Shown one piece after another: positions 9,667 through 18,532 of a DNA stretch of 64,000 nt. Every line of letters starts with the position of its first letter. Positions within the stretch are counted from its first letter, which is position 1. A program made the translations under genes and the position numbers. This DNA is from Rhizobium favelukesii (GTDB lineage Bacteria > Pseudomonadota > Alphaproteobacteria > Rhizobiales > Rhizobiaceae): contig NZ_HG916852.1 of the NCBI RefSeq assembly GCF_000577275.2, forward strand, positions 2,793,001-2,857,000. The letters are read 5' to 3'. The notes beneath the pieces are model-generated. The model made no database searches, was not told the DNA's origin, and saw nothing but the letters and a program-made list of their open reading frames with translations.

Positions 9667-11651
9667 CAATGGCTCGCCGCTCCCTTGACGCGGCCGGAGA
9701 GCACGCCGAAACCATCGATGATGGCTTCCTGGTTCTCGAGGCGAAGCCCCTCGAAATGGACCTCCTGCAGCGCGCGCATCAGCTGGTCGATCACCTCGCC
9801 GTTGCCGGCCTCGGTCGCCTCGGCGATCTCGCGTTCGAGCTCGATCTTCTGGAAACGCAGAGCTTTGGCGCGTTTGTGGAAAGCGAGCGCCTGCCGGTAG
9901 CCCTCGCGCGCATCCTCCATCGCTGCCTCGGCCGTGGCGATCCAGAGGCGGGCATTGCGGATCTGCTGCTCGAGCCCCTGCAACAGCGAGCCGAAGCCCT
10001 GCTCTTCCATGCGCTCCAGCAGATACTCGCGCGTCAGACACGGCCCGGCGACGGCGGCAGCAGCCCCGAGCATGACGGACCAGAGCCGCTGAAGCTCGCG
10101 GTTGTCGTAATCGATCGAGGCGATCTCGTCATATTCGTCCTGCATCAAGGCTGGATGATTGATGACCGTCAGCGCCAGCACGCTCTCTCGCAAAGCAGGT
10201 GTTTCCTGATGGCCACGAACCAGACCGGAGCGGGCCAGCCGATCGGAGATGCCGCCGCCGGAAAGGCGCGGGCCGCGCGGCCCCTCGTTGCCGCGGCCGC
10301 GACCTTGGCCAGCGCCGCGATCGAAACTTCGCCGTTCGCCGCCGCGGCTCTGGAATTGCGGCTGGAAGAAGCCGTTCAGGCGGTCGCGCATGTCCTGCTG
10401 GTAGTGACGACGCACGTTTTCATCGGCGATGACCGTCACCAGCTGCTTTAACCGCGCTTCGAGCTCGGCCTTGGCTTCGGGCGTCTCGAACTGCCCCGTA
10501 TTGATTTCACGGCTCCAGATCATCTCGGCCAGCGGCTTGGCCTGGCTCATCACCTTGTCGAAGGGCGCGCGGCCTTCGTTGCGCACCAAATCGTCCGGAT
10601 CCTTGCCATCGGGCAGCAGGGCAAAACGCACGGTGCGCCCCGGCTTGATATGCGGCAAAGCCAGATCGGCCGCGCGATTGGCGGCGCGAATACCGGCGCC
10701 ATCGCCATCGAAGCAAAGCACCGGCTGCGGTGTCATCTTCCAGAGGAGTTCGAGTTGGTTCTCGGTCAATGCCGTGCCGAGCGGCGCCACGGCATTCTCG
10801 ACGCCCGCCTGGTGCAGCCCGATCACATCCATATAGCCTTCGACGGCGATGATCGTGGCCTCGCTGTTCGCGCCCTGTGTCGCCCGCCGGGCGCGCGCGA
10901 AATTGTAAAGTACATTGCCCTTGTGGAAGAGCTCCGTCTCATTGGAATTGAGATACTTGGCTGGAGCGTCCGGCGACATGGCACGGCCACCGAACGCAAT
11001 GACCTTCTCGCGCGACGACAGGATCGGAAACATGATGCGGTCGCGGAAACGATCGTAGGAGACCGGCACCTCGGGTCCGTGCACAACAAGCCCGCAGGCC
11101 TCGATCTGGTCCTTCGCAACGCCCTTGCCCGCCAGGAACTCCTTCAATGCATTGCGACTGTCGGGCGCAAAGCCCAGCCGGAACGTCTCGATCGTCCGTC
11201 CCGTCAGCCCGCGATCGCGCAGATAAGCGCGCGCCCGCGCGCCGTTTGCCGTCTGCAGCTGATCCTGAAAGAACGTGGTCGCAAGCTCCATCACATCGAG
11301 AAGCGAGGTGCGCTCCTTCTCGCGCTTCTCCATGACCGGATCGGCAATCGGCATGGCGACGCCCGCCATGTCGGCGATCTGCTGCACGGCCTCCGGGAAG
11401 CTCAACCCCTCCAGATCGGTGAGGAATCGGAAGTGATCGCCGGTCACGCCGCAGCCGAAGCAGTGGTAGCGCCCCTTCCGGTCCTCGCAGTGGAAGCTCG
11501 GCGACTTCTCGCCATGAAACGGGCAGCAGGCCCAATAGTCCGCGCGCGAGACATTGGTCTTGCGCTTGTCCCAGCTCACACGACGGCCAATCACGTCCGA
11601 AATCGGCACGCGATCGCGTATCTCGTCGAGAAAGGAATTGGAAAAGCGCAT
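9666..11651 (-). CDS. dnaG: DNA primase
   Basis: The 661-residue primase makes RNA primers at the replication fork. It begins with the CHC2 zinc ribbon at about 40-65 ([18 protein letters not shown], then [13 protein letters not shown]). The catalytic core carries [17 protein letters not shown] and the TOPRIM segments [15 protein letters not shown] and [16 protein letters not shown] Gly/Arg-rich low-complexity linker at about 425-460 separates the core from the C-terminal helicase-interacting domain. Its stop overlaps the recQ start by one base. Upstream is the gene-poor region 11652-12322. Confidence 0.97.
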   Translation of the reverse strand: MRFSNSFLDEIRDRVPISDVIGRRVSWDKRKTNVSRADYWACCPFHGEKSPSFHCEDRKGRYHCFGCGVTGDHFRFLTDLEGLSFPEAVQQIADMAGVAMPIADPVMEKREKERTSLLDVMELATTFFQDQLQTANGARARAYLRDRGLTGRTIETFRLGFAPDSRNALKEFLAGKGVAKDQIEACGLVVHGPEVPVSYDRFRDRIMFPILSSREKVIAFGGRAMSPDAPAKYLNSNETELFHKGNVLYNFARARRATQGANSEATIIAVEGYMDVIGLHQAGVENAVAPLGTALTENQLELLWKMTPQPVLCFDGDGAGIRAANRAADLALPHIKPGRTVRFALLPDGKDPDDLVRNEGRAPFDKVMSQAKPLAEMIWSREINTGQFETPEAKAELEARLKQLVTVIADENVRRHYQQDMRDRLNGFFQPQFQSRGGERRSFDRGAGQGRGRGNEGPRGPRLSGGGISDRLARSGLVRGHQETPALRESVLALTVINHPALMQDEYDEIASIDYDNRELQRLWSVMLGAAAAVAGPCLTREYLLERMEEQGFGSLLQGLEQQIRNARLWIATAEAAMEDAREGYRQALAFHKRAKALRFQKIELEREIAEATEAGNGEVIDQLMRALQEVHFEGLRLENQEAIIDGFGVLSGRVKGAASH

Positions 11652-12125
11652 GTGAACCTCTTAACAGGGGTCCATATAAGCAGGTTCATCAGCACATGCC
11701 ACGGCATTTGGCCAAAAGACGCGCTATTCACAGGACTGCCGCGCCTTCAGAACCATCATCGGACGAGCGTTCAAAAATGCGTTACCATGCCTGCGACAGG
11801 GGGTGCGACATTGAGGATCGCGCCCCCCGTTTTGCGTGTATGCGAGCCGGCGTCTTGAGCGCGCCAACCTTTGGCTTTCGTCAAAAATCGGTTGCAGAAC
11901 AATAGCTTCCTATCTGCCCGGAACGACGAATAGCCATCGCGAAACCACCGCCTTCAGCATGAAGGACACATCTAAGGCAGGCTGCGTCGCCAATCATTAT
12001 TTTTTTGTAATTTGAATCACTTGCCGCATCGCAATACCGTCATCTCCAACAAAGCGATCCCCGAGCGAGGCACCATCCCTACCCCCGGCGCCGCCTCGCA
12101 AGGGTGTCTTTGCTAATATTCGCTG

Positions 12126-12205
12126 GCTTGGATCTCGGTCCTGCGTCGCCACCGGAAGCAAAGAGCAAGAAGGCAGGAGCACCCCCAGCTCCTGCCTTCT
12201 TTAAT
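12126..12205 (+). ncRNA. Candidate small RNA ending at an orphan terminator
   Basis: A 14-bp perfect terminator stem closes this stretch, and the U-rich tail is on the plus strand (TTCTTTAATTTC), but no gene precedes it for at least 450 bp on that strand. A possible -10 (TAATAT, 12114-12119) would give a transcript of about 80 nt. No good -35 is seen. The alternative is that the hairpin ends a transcript beginning further left in the region. This is inference only. Confidence 0.3.
12167..12201 (+). terminator. Strong orphan rho-independent terminator
   Basis: Left arm 12167-12180 and right arm 12188-12201 pair perfectly over 14 bp (AAGAAGGCAGGAGC / GCTCCTGCCTTCTT) around a 7-base loop, followed by TAATTTC. 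The minus-strand tail is less U-rich, so plus-strand action is favoured. Confidence 0.8.
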
Positions 12206-12271
12206 TTCACGCAACGGTTTTATTTTTGATATTTCCGCGTCCACTATTGGCCCTGGAAGGCCCTGGAGGCA

Positions 12272-12299
12272 TTGACAGTCACCATCCTATGCCTAATGA
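12272..12299 (+). promoter_or_regulatory. Candidate promoter for the gene at 12323
   Basis: TTGACA (12272-12277) and TAATGA (12294-12299) are 16 bases apart. Because the first possible TTG start of the downstream frame falls exactly in this -35 box, the later ATG at 12323 is the better start. Confidence 0.4.
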
Positions 12300-12322
12300 A
12301 AGCGACCTATCGGGATGGTCGC

Positions 12323-13201
12323 ATGCCACATAAAGTTGAAAATTTTCTAGAAAGCGACGCCTTCTTCGTGGCCGTGTTGCATTGCGCCCGCGAAATGCTG
12401 TCGATCTATCGCGAGAGCCCGCGCATCGCATCGATCTTTGCCGCGCAACAGCGCTGGCTGATGGCCCATGCCGGCTTCGCCCTTCATTTCGGCTACCCCG
12501 GCGAACCGAAACTCGGCCTTTATTCGGGCCGTTTCATCGCCTTCGTCGTGGCCAACAAAATTGCAAGCCGCAATACCGCCGCGGCCTTTATCCAGGAAAT
12601 GCGCGCCTACCGGTTCCTTCGTCCGGTCGAGAGTACGAGCGACAAGCGCACGCGCCTGTTGGAGCCGACCGAAACGGCCCACGAGCACTTTTTCAAGTGG
12701 CTCACCACCCATCTTCTCGTTCTCGACAGTCTGGACGGCGGCAACCGGCTGGACCGGTTCAACGCCGATCCGTCAGCCTTTTCCAAGCTGCAGCCGCTGA
12801 TTTCGAAGGCGATCATCGATAGCGACGCCGTGCGCGACCCCGGCGCAACATACAATCTGTTCAACTGGGCCAATTCCGGCGGTCTCATCATGGACTACCT
12901 GATGAGCCGCATCGGCAACTTCGATCGCAGCTCGGAACGGGCCTACATCGGGCCGCTGTCACTCAAGGAAATCCGCGACCAGTTCATGATCTCCAACACG
13001 CACCTCAAGCGCCTGCTGACGCAGGCGTCCGAAATGGGAAGTGTGGGCTGGGCGCAGCCGCCCTACAAGGGCGATACCTGGTTGTCGCGCGGCTTTGTCA
13101 TGGAGTACTGGGGCTATCAGGCAGCAAAGTTCGCGGTTGTCGATGCCGCCGCAGAGGCAGTGCTGGGGCCTGCCGCCAGAAAAACGGCGAGCGTGCGCTG
13201 A
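12323..13201 (+). CDS. Uncharacterised protein with possible C-terminal winged helix
   Basis: I do not recognise this 292-residue protein with certainty. It starts MPHKVENFLESDAFF; two earlier in-frame starts (12272, 12296) overlap the probable promoter and lack a ribosome site. The N-terminal two thirds is helical and rather hydrophobic in patches (WLMAHAGFALHFGY, LYSGRFIAFVVANKIASRN). Residues about 205-250 (LSLKEIRDQFMISNTHLKRL then LTQASEMGSVGW) look like a helix-turn-helix or winged-helix segment, so a transcription regulator is possible. There is no signal peptide or clear membrane segment. It converges on the GatB/YqeY gene, the two stops being directly adjacent (13201/13202). Confidence 0.75.
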   Translation: MPHKVENFLESDAFFVAVLHCAREMLSIYRESPRIASIFAAQQRWLMAHAGFALHFGYPGEPKLGLYSGRFIAFVVANKIASRNTAAAFIQEMRAYRFLRPVESTSDKRTRLLEPTETAHEHFFKWLTTHLLVLDSLDGGNRLDRFNADPSAFSKLQPLISKAIIDSDAVRDPGATYNLFNWANSGGLIMDYLMSRIGNFDRSSERAYIGPLSLKEIRDQFMISNTHLKRLLTQASEMGSVGWAQPPYKGDTWLSRGFVMEYWGYQAAKFAVVDAAAEAVLGPAARKTASVR

Positions 13202-13654
13202 TCAGTTCAGCAGTTCCTTGACGGCGCCGGAGGCCTTGGAGAAGTCCATCTGGCCGGCATAGCGCTCCTTCAGGACAGCCATCACCTTGCCCATATCTTT
13301 CGGGCCGGCGGCACCGATCTCGGCGATGATCGCGGCGATGTTTTTGCGAACCTCTGCGTCGGAGAGCTGCTTCGGCAGGAAATCCTGGAGCACGACAATT
13401 TCGGCGCGTTCCTTGGCTGCCAATTCCGGACGTGCGTTTTCTTCGTAGATCTTCGCCGATTCGTCGCGCTGCTTCACCATCTTGGCGAGGATCTGCAGAA
13501 TCTCGTCGTCGCTCGCCTCTGCCTTTCCGGCGCCGCGATTGGCGATATCCCGGTCCTTGACGGCGGCCTGAATCAGGCGAACGGTCGAAAGCCGTTCGGC
13601 ATTCTTGGACTTCATGGCATCCTTGAGGGCGGCGGCGAGTTGATCGCGCAACAT
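13202..13654 (-). CDS. GatB/YqeY-domain protein
   Basis: The 150-residue protein starts MLRDQLAAALKDAMKSKN, with GGAG eight bases before the ATG; a GTG three codons earlier is a less likely start. It has the whole YqeY layout: an N-terminal helical part with RLIQAAVKDRDI, the central QRDESAKIYEENARPELAAK, and the C-terminal FLPKQLSD-(x)-KDMGKVMAVLKERY. The C-terminal domain resembles the tail of the GatB amidotransferase subunit that contacts tRNA. The free-standing protein has no settled function. It is divergent from carA with about 270 bp between them. Confidence 0.9.
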   Translation of the reverse strand: MLRDQLAAALKDAMKSKNAERLSTVRLIQAAVKDRDIANRGAGKAEASDDEILQILAKMVKQRDESAKIYEENARPELAAKERAEIVVLQDFLPKQLSDAEVRKNIAAIIAEIGAAGPKDMGKVMAVLKERYAGQMDFSKASGAVKELLN

Positions 13655-13772
13655 TATGGTCACTCCTGTTTGAATGCCGCTTCATAAACCACGCGAATGC
13701 TTGGGATCAAATAAATTGCGGAAAATGGCGGCAGAAAGCGCGAGAAAACCCGCAGAATGTGCGGTACAAAGA

Positions 13773-13801
13773 TTGACCTCGCGCAATAGCGTGGCTATTT
13801 A
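13773..13801 (+). promoter_or_regulatory. Promoter of carA
   Basis: TTGACC (13773-13778) and TATTTA (13796-13801) are separated by 17 bases. The predicted start of transcription near 13808 gives a leader of about 120 bases before carA. No leader peptide or PurR/ArgR-like operator was recognised. Confidence 0.55.
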
Positions 13802-13927
13802 CCGCCACCTGAACCAAAATTCGTGATCAGGCCTGAGAGCGCGCGCCTTGCCGCGCGCATACGCTTGCGAACCAAATGGCCGGCCAACGTTGCCCAAGAA
13901 CGTGTGGCTGCCGGAAACGGGATGAAG

Positions 13928-15133
13928 ATGACCGCAACAGCACCCTGGACAACCGAAAAGCCGACCGCCCTGCTCGTTCTTTCAGACGGAACCGTCATCG
14001 AAGGCAAGGGCATCGGCGCGACCGGCAAGGTACAGGCCGAAGTGGTCTTCAACACAGCACTGACCGGCTACGAGGAGATCATGACCGATCCCTCCTATCT
14101 CGGCCAGATCGTCACCTTCACCTTCCCGCATATCGGCAATATCGGCACCAACGACGAAGACATCGAAGACCTGACGCCGGCAGCACGCCACGGCGCCGTC
14201 GGCGTCATCTTCAAGGCCGAGATCACCGAACCGTCCAACTATCGCGCCGCCAAGCATCTCGATGCCTGGCTGAAGGCCCGCGGCATCATCGGCCTTTGCG
14301 GCGTCGACACTCGTGCCCTGACGGCCTGGATCCGCGAGAACGGCTCGCCCAACGCCGTCATCGCCCACGACCAAAACGGTGTCTTCGACGTGGAGACGCT
14401 GAAGGCCGAAGCCAAGGCCTGGAGCGGCCTCGAAGGGCTCGACCTCGCCAAGATCGCCTCCTCGGGCCAGTCCTCGCAATGGGCGCAGACCCCGTGGATC
14501 TGGAACGAGGGCTATGGCGAACTCGCCCCCGAAAATGCCAGGTACCACGTCGTCTGCCTCGACTACGGCGTCAAGCGCAACATCCTGCGCCTGTTTGCCG
14601 GCCTCGACTGCAAGGTCACGGTGATGCCGGCAACGACGAGTGCTGAGGACGTGCTGGCCATGCAGCCGGACGGCATCTTCCTTTCGAACGGCCCGGGTGA
14701 TCCGGCAGCAACCGGCGAATATGCCGTTCCCGTCATCCAGAAGCTGATCAAGACCGACATCCCGGTCTTCGGCATCTGCCTTGGCCACCAGATGCTGGGC
14801 CTGGCGCTCGGCGCCAAGACCGAGAAGATGCACCAGGGGCATCACGGCGCCAACCATCCGGTGAAGGACCACACGACAGGCAAGGTCGAGATCGTCTCGA
14901 TGAACCACGGCTTCGCGGTCGACACGAAGTCTTTGCCCGATGGCATTGAGGAGACTCACGTTTCGCTCTTCGACGGCACCAACTGCGGCCTGCGCGTCGC
15001 CGGCAAGCCGATCTTCTCCGTCCAGCACCATCCGGAAGCCTCCCCAGGCCCGCAGGACAGCCACTACCTCTTCCGCCGCTTCGTCAATCTGGTGCGCCAG
15101 AAGAAGGGCGAGGAAGCCCTCGCCGAGCGCTGA
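13928..15133 (+). CDS. carA: Carbamoyl-phosphate synthase small subunit
   Basis: The 401-residue glutaminase subunit supplies ammonia to CarB for carbamoyl phosphate, used in arginine and pyrimidine synthesis. The start MTATAPWTTEKPT is chosen by family length; an ATG two codons earlier is equally possible. The N-terminal CarA domain spans about 1-190. The class I glutamine amidotransferase domain has the nucleophile C284 in FGICLGHQMLGLALG and the H368/E370 pair in VQHHPEASPGP. carB lies 10.5 kb downstream on the same strand rather than next to it, the usual arrangement in rhizobia. Confidence 0.97.
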   Translation: MTATAPWTTEKPTALLVLSDGTVIEGKGIGATGKVQAEVVFNTALTGYEEIMTDPSYLGQIVTFTFPHIGNIGTNDEDIEDLTPAARHGAVGVIFKAEITEPSNYRAAKHLDAWLKARGIIGLCGVDTRALTAWIRENGSPNAVIAHDQNGVFDVETLKAEAKAWSGLEGLDLAKIASSGQSSQWAQTPWIWNEGYGELAPENARYHVVCLDYGVKRNILRLFAGLDCKVTVMPATTSAEDVLAMQPDGIFLSNGPGDPAATGEYAVPVIQKLIKTDIPVFGICLGHQMLGLALGAKTEKMHQGHHGANHPVKDHTTGKVEIVSMNHGFAVDTKSLPDGIEETHVSLFDGTNCGLRVAGKPIFSVQHHPEASPGPQDSHYLFRRFVNLVRQKKGEEALAER

Positions 15134-15329
15134 GAGGCATCCGTTCGCTCAATTCGAAAGCCCACTTCTGAGGCCAACCCCTCATTCAGATGTGGAATAC
15201 ATAAGCTCGCAAAAGTCGGGTCGCTGAACTCCAGCTTTTGCGACCTTGTTCCGCTGATAAGTTCGAAGGGGCCAAGGTTGGGAATGGACTTGGCGGAAGG
15301 ACCGTTGCGCTTGCTCAAAGCCGGCCAGG

Positions 15330-15832
15330 CTATCTGATAACCATTTCCATGGAACGCGTCGCCTCTTCCAAGCCCCTCGGTGTTGGTTCAAACGGTTTGC
15401 ACTCTTGAAATCCGAATTTGCGCTAAAGGGAGATGGCATCCTTCATGAACGCAATCGTCACGAGGTTCACTTTTTGGAACTTGGACTGCTCGATAGCATC
15501 AAGCGCGGTCGCAAGCAGGCGGGTTCCTGCGCCTTTTCCTCTTCCTTCCGGACGCACGAAGAGTTTGATGATTTCGGCACATCTCCACGACTGACGTGGC
15601 CGATGCAACCTAAAACGACTGAGCCGACCTGAGCGAGGTACATGCCAGTGTTCGGTAATGTGCACATTTCCAACAAGCTTGCGACATCGTCAGAATAGTA
15701 GGCAGAAATCACGTCCTCCGACGGAAGACCGAGCGCATCGCATTGTGCAACATCCCACCGGCCCATCTCCGCGATGAGCGCGTGGGCTTCATAGAAGTCA
15801 GCAAGCGTCCGTGCCTTTGTAATGACAACCAT
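15330..15832 (-). pseudogene. GNAT acetyltransferase gene broken by a frameshift and a stop codon
   Basis: The 5' part (ATG at 15832) reads MVVITKARTLADFYEAHALI and later LGCIGHVSRGD in one frame. Around 15575-15595 the acetyl-CoA-binding part continues in another frame: AEIIKLFVRPEGRGKGAG, with the R/Q-x-x-G-x-G/A loop (RPEGRGKGAG), then VTIAFMKDAISL. An in-frame TAG at 15423-15425 stands where GNAT proteins have the tyrosine of SLY(R)-FGF. Behind it the same frame continues RKFGFQECKPFEPTP to a final stop at 15330. Two separate lesions argue for true gene decay rather than a read error. Confidence 0.85.
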
Positions 15833-16169
15833 CGCACGCCCATGATGTGAGGTTCGGCGAGGCTTTACGTTCGTATTGCATATGGTCGCGAGACTAGCAC
15901 AATCAAAAGTAGCTGTCTGCCTTCCCTTTTGAGCTGAGAAAAGCTTAGCGAAAATCTCTTCGGCAAGGAGTGCCCCGGCCTCCGGCGAGTGGGTTCAGGC
16001 TCCAATGTGATTCCCACTCCATATTTCGGCTAAAGGCTGGGGTTCAAAAACGGTGTTTTTTCGTTTTTGAGCTATTGCCCTCAACTATGGCTGGCGCGCC
16101 CGCCGCATCGATATCCGTTTGAATAGTGTCGAGAGTGCTGATTTACTGACTCTGATCAGGGAGGCGGCC
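15833..16169. other. Intergenic region before the small secreted protein gene
   Basis: About 340 bp with no supported gene. A 9-bp inverted repeat at 16044-16052 / 16062-16070 (TCAAAAACG / CGTTTTTGA) flanks a T-rich loop; it could be a weak terminator or a regulatory hairpin. Confidence 0.4.
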
Positions 16170-16463
16170 ATGAGATGCGTGGTTCTGGCAGTTGCGTGCT
16201 TGGTCCCGACGGTATTGCTTGCCGCCGGGCCCGTGAAGGTCGATGCAAAAGATCACAGCTGTGCGCAGCTTGCGCAGATTATCCGCCAGTCCAAAAAGGT
16301 CTATGTACGCCTCGGCTTCGGGGGCCGCAATTTTCGCTATCCGCCGGCCCAATGCGGGCCTGGGGATAAGCTGAGCACTACCAGTTTGCGTGATGGCACC
16401 GGCAGGCAATGTCTCCTGGACTACGCCTGTGTGAATGATCCGATGTCGATGTACAATTACTAA
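16170..16463 (+). CDS. Small secreted protein with three-to-four cysteines
   Basis: This 97-residue protein starts MRCVVLAVACLVPTVLLAAG, a clear Sec signal peptide with cleavage probably after LLA-AG. GGGAGG precedes the ATG at 16170; the frame is open upstream but without a ribosome site. The mature part has cysteines in HSCAQL, PAQCGPGD, RQCLLDYACV, suggesting two disulfides. The C-terminus DPMSMYNY is unusual. I do not recognise a family. It is monocistronic and followed by a (GC)8 run. Confidence 0.7.
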   Translation: MRCVVLAVACLVPTVLLAAGPVKVDAKDHSCAQLAQIIRQSKKVYVRLGFGGRNFRYPPAQCGPGDKLSTTSLRDGTGRQCLLDYACVNDPMSMYNY

Positions 16464-16500
16464 TTTAGCGGCGGCAAACTGGCTTGGGGGGTGAGAGGAA

Positions 16501-16516
16501 GCGCGCGCGCGCGCGC
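16501..16516. repeat. (GC)8 dinucleotide run
   Basis: Eight perfect GC repeats lie in the spacer behind the secreted protein gene. Alternating GC runs can adopt Z-DNA and are prone to slippage. A loose stem of CCCCGAGCC with GGCTC-x-GGGG upstream of TTTTTC (to 16577) may serve as terminator. Confidence 0.8.
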
Positions 16517-16652
16517 CCCGAGCCCAGCGACCGTCCATTCGCTCAGTTGAAAGCCGGCTCTCGCGCGGGGTTTTTCGTTTCCGGCCTGTTGACCTCAACT
16601 TAACTTGAGGAATTACACCCGCCTTTGTGACATCGAAGCAAAGGAGATGAGG

Positions 16653-16973
16653 ATGAACGGAGCGTTTTACCGGATCGACAAGTTTGCTGTTCCGGAGGCA
16701 GCGCGCGAGGAGTTCCTGATGAACGTGCTGAAGACGCACGAGGTCTTGCAGGTGCAAGAAGGCTTCATCAGCCATCAGGTGCTGGAACAGGTTTCAGGAC
16801 CCGGCGAATTCAACTTCGTGACGATCGCCCAATGGGAAAGTGCGGAGGTGATCGACCGGGTAAAGGCCGTGGTGCAGGCCGCCCATCGTGCCCGAAACTT
16901 CGATCCGCAAGCACTGTTCGAACGGCTCGGCATTCGCGCCGACCTTGCCAATTACAAACCGATCGCGGCTTGA
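16653..16973 (+). CDS. Antibiotic-biosynthesis-monooxygenase-type (ABM) protein
   Basis: The 106-residue protein starts MNGAFYRIDKFAVPEAARE, placed six bases behind AAGGAG at 16641; upstream codons of the frame are non-coding in character. The dimeric ferredoxin-like fold of the ABM family is suggested by its length and by the strands FYRIDKF, GFISHQVL and FNFVTIAQWESAE, with the W-x-S motif typical of these proteins. Members include quinol monooxygenases and heme-degrading enzymes, but the substrate here cannot be told. It converges on the MATE gene. Confidence 0.8.
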   Translation: MNGAFYRIDKFAVPEAAREEFLMNVLKTHEVLQVQEGFISHQVLEQVSGPGEFNFVTIAQWESAEVIDRVKAVVQAAHRARNFDPQALFERLGIRADLANYKPIAA

Positions 16974-16987
16974 TCTGAATTGGCCGG

Positions 16988-18391
16988 CTAGACGCCGGCC
17001 ATGTCCTTCTCGCGGCGCACAAGCAGGTAGAAGCGTCCGCACAGCATCACGGCTGCCGCCGCCAGTCCGACGAGGAAGCCGAACCAGATGCCGATGCCGC
17101 CGAAGCCAAGCGGGAACGCAAAGGCCCAGGCAAGGAAGAAGCCGATCGGCCAATAGGCAATCAGCGCCATGATCATCGGCACGCGCGCATCCTTCAGGCC
17201 GCGCAGCAGCCCGTTGGCGATTACCTGCAGGCCATCGACCAGCTGGAAGAGCCCTGCCACAACGATCAGCGGCCCGGCATAGGCAAGCACCTGCGGCGCC
17301 TCTGGCAGGGTGGTATCGAGGAACCAGCTTCCCAGGAACTCGGGAACGACAGCAAACAAGATGCCACCGGCACCCGCGATCAGGCAGGCGATGACGACGA
17401 CTGCGATCGAGGCTCGAACAACCGCGGTGTAGTCGCCTTGCCCGTGCGCCACGCCAACCCGAACGGTCGCCGCCTGCGACAAACCGAGCGGGATCATGAA
17501 GGCGATCGAAGCCCATTGCAGGGCGATGCCGTGAGCGGCGAGCTCGATTGTCCCGATATGCCCCATCAGCAGTGACGCCACGGTAAAGAGGCTCACTTCA
17601 GCCAAGATCGTTATGCTGATCGGAAGACCAAGGCGCACGACCTCCCAAAACGCCTTCCAGTCGGGACGCCAGAACCGCACGAAAATCTCGTAGCGCCGCG
17701 TCTCCTGCCTGCTTTGCACATAGGCAACGATAAACAGGAAGCCGGCAACCTGCACGACGACCGAAACGATCGCGGCTCCCTCCAGCCCCATTGCCGGAAA
17801 ACCGAAATGCCCGAGCACCAGCGCATAGGCGAAGAAGGCATTGAGCACCAGCATCGCGATCGTCACGTTGAGAACGACCGCCGCTCTTCCGATCGCACTG
17901 ACGAGGGCGCGCATGACGTTGTAGAGCAGGCCGGGCAGCACGCCGAACTGACCGATCAGGATGTAGCCATGCGCCAGTGCCGCCACTTCGGGCTTCTGCC
18001 CGGCGGCCAGCAGGATCCGCTCGGAGTTGAAGAACGCCGGCAGCATGATCACCCAATAGGCCAGCACGACCCAAAGACCCATGCGCAGTGACCGGCGCAC
18101 GCTGACGACGTCACCCTTGCCGTATGCCTGCGCAACCATCGGGATGACCGCGATCGCAAAACCCGAGCCGAAGACGAGGATGGTGAACAGGAACTGCGCC
18201 GAAAGCACCATGGCGGCCAGATTCTCGGCGCCGAGGCGGCCGACGATCATCACGTCGGTCGTATTGATGCCGAGCTGGGCCAACTGCGCGCCGATCAGCG
18301 GGATTCCGAGCGCCAGCGTGGCGCGAAAATGCGCAGCCCAACGGTTATCGGTTTTCGGCGCAAGCTTGCGCGCGTCGATCGGCGTGTCCAT
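16988..18391 (-). CDS. MATE-family multidrug exporter (NorM-like)
   Basis: The 467-residue membrane protein has about 12 hydrophobic segments in two halves, beginning with LGIPLIGAQLAQLGINTTDV, which is the MATE signature around TM1. TLALGIPLIG and the second-half LGLPISITILAEVSLFTVAS are equivalent positions. MATE proteins export cationic drugs and metabolites by Na+ or H+ antiport in the inner membrane. The start MDTPIDARK is chosen because AGGAA lies eight bases upstream; the frame is open 18 codons further. No regulator is adjacent. Confidence 0.92.
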   Translation of the reverse strand: MDTPIDARKLAPKTDNRWAAHFRATLALGIPLIGAQLAQLGINTTDVMIVGRLGAENLAAMVLSAQFLFTILVFGSGFAIAVIPMVAQAYGKGDVVSVRRSLRMGLWVVLAYWVIMLPAFFNSERILLAAGQKPEVAALAHGYILIGQFGVLPGLLYNVMRALVSAIGRAAVVLNVTIAMLVLNAFFAYALVLGHFGFPAMGLEGAAIVSVVVQVAGFLFIVAYVQSRQETRRYEIFVRFWRPDWKAFWEVVRLGLPISITILAEVSLFTVASLLMGHIGTIELAAHGIALQWASIAFMIPLGLSQAATVRVGVAHGQGDYTAVVRASIAVVVIACLIAGAGGILFAVVPEFLGSWFLDTTLPEAPQVLAYAGPLIVVAGLFQLVDGLQVIANGLLRGLKDARVPMIMALIAYWPIGFFLAWAFAFPLGFGGIGIWFGFLVGLAAAAVMLCGRFYLLVRREKDMAGV

Positions 18392-18532
18392 GACACTGTT
18401 CCTGTAATTCAATCGGCAAGGCCGCAAGTTGCGGCGAAATATCAAGACGCCTTAGATCAAACCCCGGCAAAGAACCACTCAAAACGATGCAAATGATGAA
18501 AAATTCATCATCGCATCACGAATTCTAATGGC

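Larger units (their letters stand above)
11652..12271. other. Gene-poor region upstream of dnaG
   Basis: About 600 bp without a convincing reading frame. It must contain the dnaG promoter (minus strand; TTATAT about 25 bases before the dnaG ATG is a weak candidate -10). An inverted repeat at 11799-11828 (GGGGGTGCGA / TCGCGCCCCC, one G-T pair) is followed on the plus strand by GTTTT and could be a terminator. The right end holds a strong terminator (12167-12201) with no plus-strand gene before it. Confidence 0.5.

Noticed and set aside
9667..10041. N-terminal extension of recQ by 125 codons
   Set aside because: The extension lies wholly within dnaG in another frame and reads as Arg/Gly/Ala-rich noise; the family start is the ATG at 9666.
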